NCBI GenBank assembly: GCA_013811945.1
Contig: JACCUI010000016.1
Location: 1 to 37,633, forward strand
From: Pyrinomonadaceae bacterium
Lineage (GTDB): Bacteria > Acidobacteriota > Blastocatellia > Pyrinomonadales > Pyrinomonadaceae
Direction of reading: 5' to 3'
DNA length: 37,633 nt
Shown here: piece after piece, positions 33,703-37,633 of the stretch
How the letters are laid out: every line of letters starts with the position of its first letter
How positions within the stretch are numbered: position 1 is the first letter of the stretch
Made by a program: the position numbers and the translations under genes
The notes under the pieces: model-generated
The model's database searches: none
What the model was told of the DNA's origin: nothing
Seen by the model: the letters and a program-made list of their open reading frames with translations, nothing else

Positions 33703-34238
33703 TTGAGCAACTGTGCGCCCCAATCTACTTGGCACCGGTCTGCTGTTATTTCGTTGTAGGATTCGCCGCTCCGACAAAACTGCGCTAGAACGCGCGGCGC
33801 GGAAGCGGCACCGTTAGGAGGAGTTCGGTAAGTGGTCTGTATCTGGTCATTGCAGATGGCTCGCCAACCTTCTTAGTGGAACCCATATTAACGCGGGGAA
33901 TCTGCATTGTCGATCTTAACGTGAATTCGAGCCACTCAACCTTGAATTGACAATTCAAGCCTACCAAATTTTCAGGTTGGGAAGGGGCCAAAGCGTAGCG
34001 CACCTCCCGCTCAAGATGCAATCCGCTCAACTTATTCGGAGAAAGAACCAGTTGAGTCAGCTAAGCTAATATGTGTGGTACCCGGTCCTGAGCGGAGACG
34101 CGCTGCGCTTTGCCCCCTTCCCCACCTGCAGACTACCGTAGACCGTTTCGGGTTTTCACACAGCCTCTATCGCTTCCGGTTCCAACTGTCTCGCTTTCTC
34201 CGCAAGCCTAAAGTAACGACCCCGGACAAGCTATTGCA
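33703..34238. other. Gap with no supported gene
   Basis: About 535 bp between leuS and the TerC gene. An 81-codon minus-strand frame (33785-34030) has no ribosome binding site and no recognisable motif, so I do not call it. No RNA gene or repeat was identified. Confidence 0.4.
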
Positions 34239-35324
34239 TCAGCGACGCTCGACGCTCTCCGGCTCTTCTTCGGTTACTTCTTCGCCCGGTTTGGCTCTGT
34301 CGACTTCTTTGCCGGCTTCCGGCGCTTGCGTAGTCGGGAATTCGACGTCATCAAAAGGGCGATCGAATCCTTCCGGGAGATCTATGTCAATATCCATCTC
34401 GCAGTCTTTGGGCCAGAGCAGCGATGCGGCAACTGAGCCGAGCAGCACGACAGCCACGAACGTGAGCGAGAACCAAATCGGAATATGCACGTCCAGGGCC
34501 ACCACCAGCATCTTGGCACCGATAAACGTGAGCACGATTGCAAGTCCCATCTTGAGGTATTGGAACTTCTCCACCACTCCCGCCAAAAGGAAGTACATTG
34601 ATCGCAGGCCGAGGATGGCAAAAACGTTTGAGGTGTAGACGATGAACGTGTTGGTTGTGATGGCAAAGATTGCCGGAATTGAATCCACCGCGAAAACAAG
34701 ATCGGTGACTTCAACGATCACCAGAACCAGTAACAACAGCGTTCCCGTTAGTTTGCCATCTACGCGGGTGAAAAATTTCTGCTCTTCGTAGTGACGGGTG
34801 ATCGGGATGTAGTGAGTCACAAATCTCACCAGCGGATTATCTTCAGGCTGGAGATCGAGGTCTTCCTGCTTGAACATCTTTATGCCCGTGTAAACCAGGA
34901 ATGCGCCGAAGAAATAAATGATCCAGTGGAAGCGATTAATCAGCACCGCGCCGATGAAGATCATCGTCAGACGCATTACCAGCGCACCCATCACGCCCCA
35001 GAAAAGGACCCGGTGCTGGTATTTGGCCGGCACCTTGAAATAGGAAAAGATAAGGAGAAAAACGAAGAGATTATCTACCGAGAGGGAAAGTTCGATGAGG
35101 TAACCCGTTAGAAACTCGAGGCCGCGGTCGCTGCCCTGATAATAGAAGACCAGCCCGGCAAAGATCATTGCCAGGGTAACCCAGACGGCGCTCCAGGTTG
35201 CGGCTTCGCGGTATTTTATTGTGTGGGCTTTACGGTTTAGGAGCCCCAGGTCCAGACTCAGCATGAGCAGGATAAATACCGAGAAGCCGATCCATAACCA
35301 TGTTGAGCTGACCATCGGGTTCAT
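34239..35324 (-). CDS. TerC/Alx-family membrane protein (probable Mn2+ exporter type)
   Basis: A 361-aa protein with about nine membrane helices from residue 10 to 305. The conserved acidic motifs of the family are present: LIELSLSVDNLFVFLLIF early and VIVEVTDLVFAVDSIPAIFAIT in the second half. E. coli Alx and B. subtilis TerC-type proteins export manganese and help metalate exported proteins; tellurite resistance is a historical label. The last 55 residues are an acidic tail rich in Glu, Asp and Pro. I chose the ATG at 35324; TTG at 35333 and ATG at 35315 are alternatives, and none has a strong ribosome binding site. The yybP-ykoY manganese riboswitch was looked for upstream and not seen. 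Confidence 0.92.
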   Translation of the reverse strand: MNPMVSSTWLWIGFSVFILLMLSLDLGLLNRKAHTIKYREAATWSAVWVTLAMIFAGLVFYYQGSDRGLEFLTGYLIELSLSVDNLFVFLLIFSYFKVPAKYQHRVLFWGVMGALVMRLTMIFIGAVLINRFHWIIYFFGAFLVYTGIKMFKQEDLDLQPEDNPLVRFVTHYIPITRHYEEQKFFTRVDGKLTGTLLLLVLVIVEVTDLVFAVDSIPAIFAITTNTFIVYTSNVFAILGLRSMYFLLAGVVEKFQYLKMGLAIVLTFIGAKMLVVALDVHIPIWFSLTFVAVVLLGSVAASLLWPKDCEMDIDIDLPEGFDRPFDDVEFPTTQAPEAGKEVDRAKPGEEVTEEEPESVERR

Positions 35325-35362
35325 TGAAGTCAATAAAATAGCACGGCCAGAGTCGTGTGTCA

Positions 35363-35412
35363 GGTCAGGCGCCAGGTGCCAAGTACCGGCTGGTCAGTGC
35401 CAGGTGCAATGT
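35363..35412. repeat. Imperfect direct repeat upstream of terC
   Basis: GGTCAG-GC-GCCAGGTGCC-AAGT (35363-35384) is repeated as GGTCAG-T-GCCAGGTGC-AATGT (35392-35412), with a 29-bp step. The repeats lie in the gap between the divergent terC and ppiD-like genes. Role unknown. Confidence 0.5.
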
Positions 35413-35537
35413 CAGAACCGAGAGCGTGGCGACCGGGTCGATTGAGCGACAGGGCCGATCAACAGCCGGAGCGAACCAGGTCGATACCACTCACGGTTCT
35501 GAAAGTTCTGATACGACACCCGTCACCCCTTCCCAAG

Positions 35538-35566
35538 TTGCAGAGCCACGCCCGCTCCTTTACAAT
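35538..35566 (+). promoter_or_regulatory. Putative promoter of the PpiD/SurA-like gene
   Basis: TTGCAG (35538-35543) and TACAAT (35561-35566) with a 17-base spacer, about 26 bp before the start codon. Confidence 0.55.
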
Positions 35567-35592
35567 CCGCCATTTGCTGGAGAGGATAAATT

Positions 35593-37593
35593 ATGCTCAA
35601 ACAATTCGCACGCCTCGAACGGACGCGCAGCATCATTATCGTCGGTTTCGTCCTCATCATGGCCGCTAGTTTGATAGTGTTCTATGCTCCGCGCTCCGCT
35701 CAATATCGCGACCCTACGAGAAACACCGAAGTGCTCGCCAAAGTTGCCGGTGATGAGATTACTGTAGCGGACCTTGCCCGCCTCAGAGAGAACTACCAGC
35801 AGATGCTGGGGGGTCAGATGAGCCTGGCCCAACTGGGAGGAAATAAGCGGTTCCTTGACGGTCTGATTAGAGATCGCGTAATTGCGCAGGAAGCAGCGCG
35901 CCTGGAACTAGCGGCCAGCAATGCGGAAGTGGCCGAGAGAATTCGGAAACAGTTTACCGATGCCTCGGGTCAGTTCGTTGGTCTGGATAAATACAAAGAA
36001 TCCATCGCGGCCCGCTACGGTGATGTGGAAACGTTTGAGCGGAATGTTCGCGACGGGATAGCACAGGAAAAGCTCAAGGCATTTGTTACCTCGAGCGTCA
36101 GCGTTTCTGATGATGAGGTGCAGGAAAACTATAAGCGCGAGGCAACCACCATAGGTCTGTCCTATGCACTCTTGTCCCCCGAAAAACTGGCGGAGAAGAT
36201 TCGATTGTCAGACGATGAGCTGCGAAACCATTACGAGCAACACAAGACTGACTACCGCATTCTCGAGCCCCAGAAAAAAATCCGTTATGTCTTCGTCAAC
36301 CAGGAAAAAGCTGGTGCAAAACTCCAGGTTGCTGACAAGGACCTGCGCGAGGAGTTTGACGGCATGCCGGCCGCGAATAAGCAGGCCGGAGTCAAGGTCC
36401 AGCAGATTCTTCTAAAAGTTGCTCGCAAGGATCTGGATCAGCCGGTAGAAGAAAAAGCCAAAGACTTAATTAAGAAAGCGAGGGGAACGTCGGGCCAGTC
36501 AACTAAAGAGATATTCGCCGAGCTGGCTCGGGGCAACTCCGAAGATCCGGCAACAGCAAAAAACGGCGGCTTTCTGGGCGGTCTCGTCAAGAAGAATCCG
36601 AATAAACCCGACGGTCTCTATGATCGAGCCCTTGATATGGAGCCGGGCGACATCTCGGACATTCCAATTAAATATGGTGGCAACTGGTACATCTTACGTC
36701 GAGACGACTCTGTGCAACAGACCTTCGAAGAAGCCAAACCGACCCTGTTGGTCTCGTCGCGCAACCGTCGAGCATTTGCAGTTGCTCAGAAGCTCGCCGA
36801 ACGGGCGCAGGTCCGTTTGAAGGAGACTAAAGATCCCAGGAAGGTAGCGCAGGAATTGGCTGCTGAAGCCAACATGACCGCTGCGGAGATGGTCAGAGAG
36901 ACCCCTTATATCAAGCCGGGAGACGACGTTCCGGAAATCGGAAGCAACCAACAATTTGAAGCGGCCATCGCACCTTTGAACAATCCCAACGACGTTGGCG
37001 AACGCACCGGCGTCAAGGGCGGCTTCGCAATTCCGATGTTCGTTGAAAAGAAAGAACCGCGCATTCCCGAGCTTGAGGAGATTAAGGACCGGCTGACACA
37101 AACGCTAAAACAGCAAAGGGCGAAAGAGCGGTTGGAACAGAAAGCCAAAGAGGTGCTCTCATCCGTGAAGACTGTCGGTGATATCAAAGCAGCCGGGGCT
37201 GGCTTTGAAGTGGGAACGGAAGAGGACTGGAAGATTGGCTGCGTGATCGGCAAGGCCGGGACCAGTCCGGCGCTGGACGAAGCAGCCTTCGCATTGAAGG
37301 CCGGAGAGACAACCAAGACTCCGGTTAAAGTCGGAGACAACTGGGTGATCATGGGGGCCACCAACCGTGTCGACGCGGATCTGGCAGCGTTTGCATCACG
37401 GCGACCGCAAATGACTCAGACGCTGCTGACTGAGCGCCAGACCCAACTCTGGGATGACTACGTCACCAAGGTCCAGGAGGAAATGAAACGCGCGGGCAAG
37501 ATCAAAATCTACAAGGATGTGCTGGCCGCTATGGAAGAGGGTGAGCCGGCAGCCGCGGCGCCTCAGTCGCAGTTTCCGTTTCCCGTAGAGTAA
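35593..37593 (+). CDS. PpiD/SurA-like peptidyl-prolyl isomerase, membrane anchored
   Basis: A 666-aa envelope folding factor. The N-terminal anchor (residues 13-31, SIIIVGFVLIMAASLIVFY) follows a short basic cytoplasmic start. A SurA_N-like chaperone part follows (about 45-200, with LIRDRVIAQEAARLEL). A parvulin-type domain (about 270-375) contains VQQILLKVARKDLDQPVEEK, FAELARGNSEDPATAKNGGFLGG and YGGNWYILRRDD, and a second, degenerate parvulin-like part (about 515-600) contains KVGDNWVIMGATNR. The order and N-terminal anchor fit PpiD. It should act on proteins leaving the Sec translocon. GAGAGGA is about seven bases before the ATG. It diverges from terC. Confidence 0.92.
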   Translation: MLKQFARLERTRSIIIVGFVLIMAASLIVFYAPRSAQYRDPTRNTEVLAKVAGDEITVADLARLRENYQQMLGGQMSLAQLGGNKRFLDGLIRDRVIAQEAARLELAASNAEVAERIRKQFTDASGQFVGLDKYKESIAARYGDVETFERNVRDGIAQEKLKAFVTSSVSVSDDEVQENYKREATTIGLSYALLSPEKLAEKIRLSDDELRNHYEQHKTDYRILEPQKKIRYVFVNQEKAGAKLQVADKDLREEFDGMPAANKQAGVKVQQILLKVARKDLDQPVEEKAKDLIKKARGTSGQSTKEIFAELARGNSEDPATAKNGGFLGGLVKKNPNKPDGLYDRALDMEPGDISDIPIKYGGNWYILRRDDSVQQTFEEAKPTLLVSSRNRRAFAVAQKLAERAQVRLKETKDPRKVAQELAAEANMTAAEMVRETPYIKPGDDVPEIGSNQQFEAAIAPLNNPNDVGERTGVKGGFAIPMFVEKKEPRIPELEEIKDRLTQTLKQQRAKERLEQKAKEVLSSVKTVGDIKAAGAGFEVGTEEDWKIGCVIGKAGTSPALDEAAFALKAGETTKTPVKVGDNWVIMGATNRVDADLAAFASRRPQMTQTLLTERQTQLWDDYVTKVQEEMKRAGKIKIYKDVLAAMEEGEPAAAAPQSQFPFPVE

Positions 37594-37633
37594 CCTTGCT
37601 CCTCGGCGCGTAGCGTCGCAGTGAATTTAGCCC

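Noticed and set aside
33785..34030. 81-codon minus-strand frame
   Set aside because: No ribosome binding site, no motif and no sign of coding pattern; treated as noise.
35334..35590. Possible yybP-ykoY manganese riboswitch upstream of terC
   Set aside because: The conserved stretches of that riboswitch are not present on the minus strand of this gap.

Overview
The window looks like chromosomal DNA of an Acidobacteriota member, most likely class Blastocatellia (Pyrinomonadaceae-like). The clues are a VWA protein of the acidobacterial VWFA-related type, Ser/Thr kinase and membrane proteins that share an N-terminal zinc ribbon, a TonB receptor that starts with a carboxypeptidase-regulatory-like domain, many secreted TPR and LolA-like proteins, and short genes interleaved on both strands. 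This placement rests on gene content alone; no alignment was run. I saw no prophage, insertion sequence or CRISPR array.

Left part (1-13.1 kb): tRNA-Thr(UGU), then pgsA (phospholipid synthesis) diverging from uvrA (nucleotide excision repair). Next come a conserved protein of unknown function and an oppositely oriented SAM methyltransferase whose 3' ends overlap by 61 bp. A FecA-like TonB receptor sits behind a perfect Fur-box-like palindrome. A DksA/TraR zinc-finger protein follows, then the block trmFO - VWA protein - xerC on the minus strand, with a 147-bp inverted-repeat element between xerC and the VWA gene.

Middle (13-24.7 kb): a LolA-like secreted protein and a Lys-rich small protein; tRNA-Thr(CGU) with its own promoter; a tandem array of TGAC-containing units running into a near-consensus promoter and a leader of about 320 nt; and a secreted protein with a TonB C-terminal domain and TPRs. 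Then come a stand-alone LigD-type DNA ligase domain converging on lexA, a SYLF lipid-binding protein, and a four-gene minus-strand cluster of small Cys/His-rich exported proteins (PCYCGC type, DUF4198 type and two unknowns) that may handle a metal. A small CsbD-like protein and a TlpA-like thioredoxin lipoprotein close this part.

Right part (24.8-37.6 kb): a zinc-ribbon membrane protein, a TPR protein and a large Ser/Thr kinase fused to a formylglycine-generating-enzyme-like domain lie on the same strand and may form one signalling/envelope locus. Upstream is a two-gene antitoxin-like/retropepsin-like module whose protease gene carries a frameshift. leuS follows; its canonical end is followed by an unexplained extension and then by a second LeuRS tail in another reading frame. 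The window closes with a TerC-family transporter and a PpiD/SurA-like peptidyl-prolyl isomerase.

The most unusual signals are the leuS 3' end, the broken protease module, the Cys-rich metal-like cluster, and the TGAC array with its promoter and long leader.
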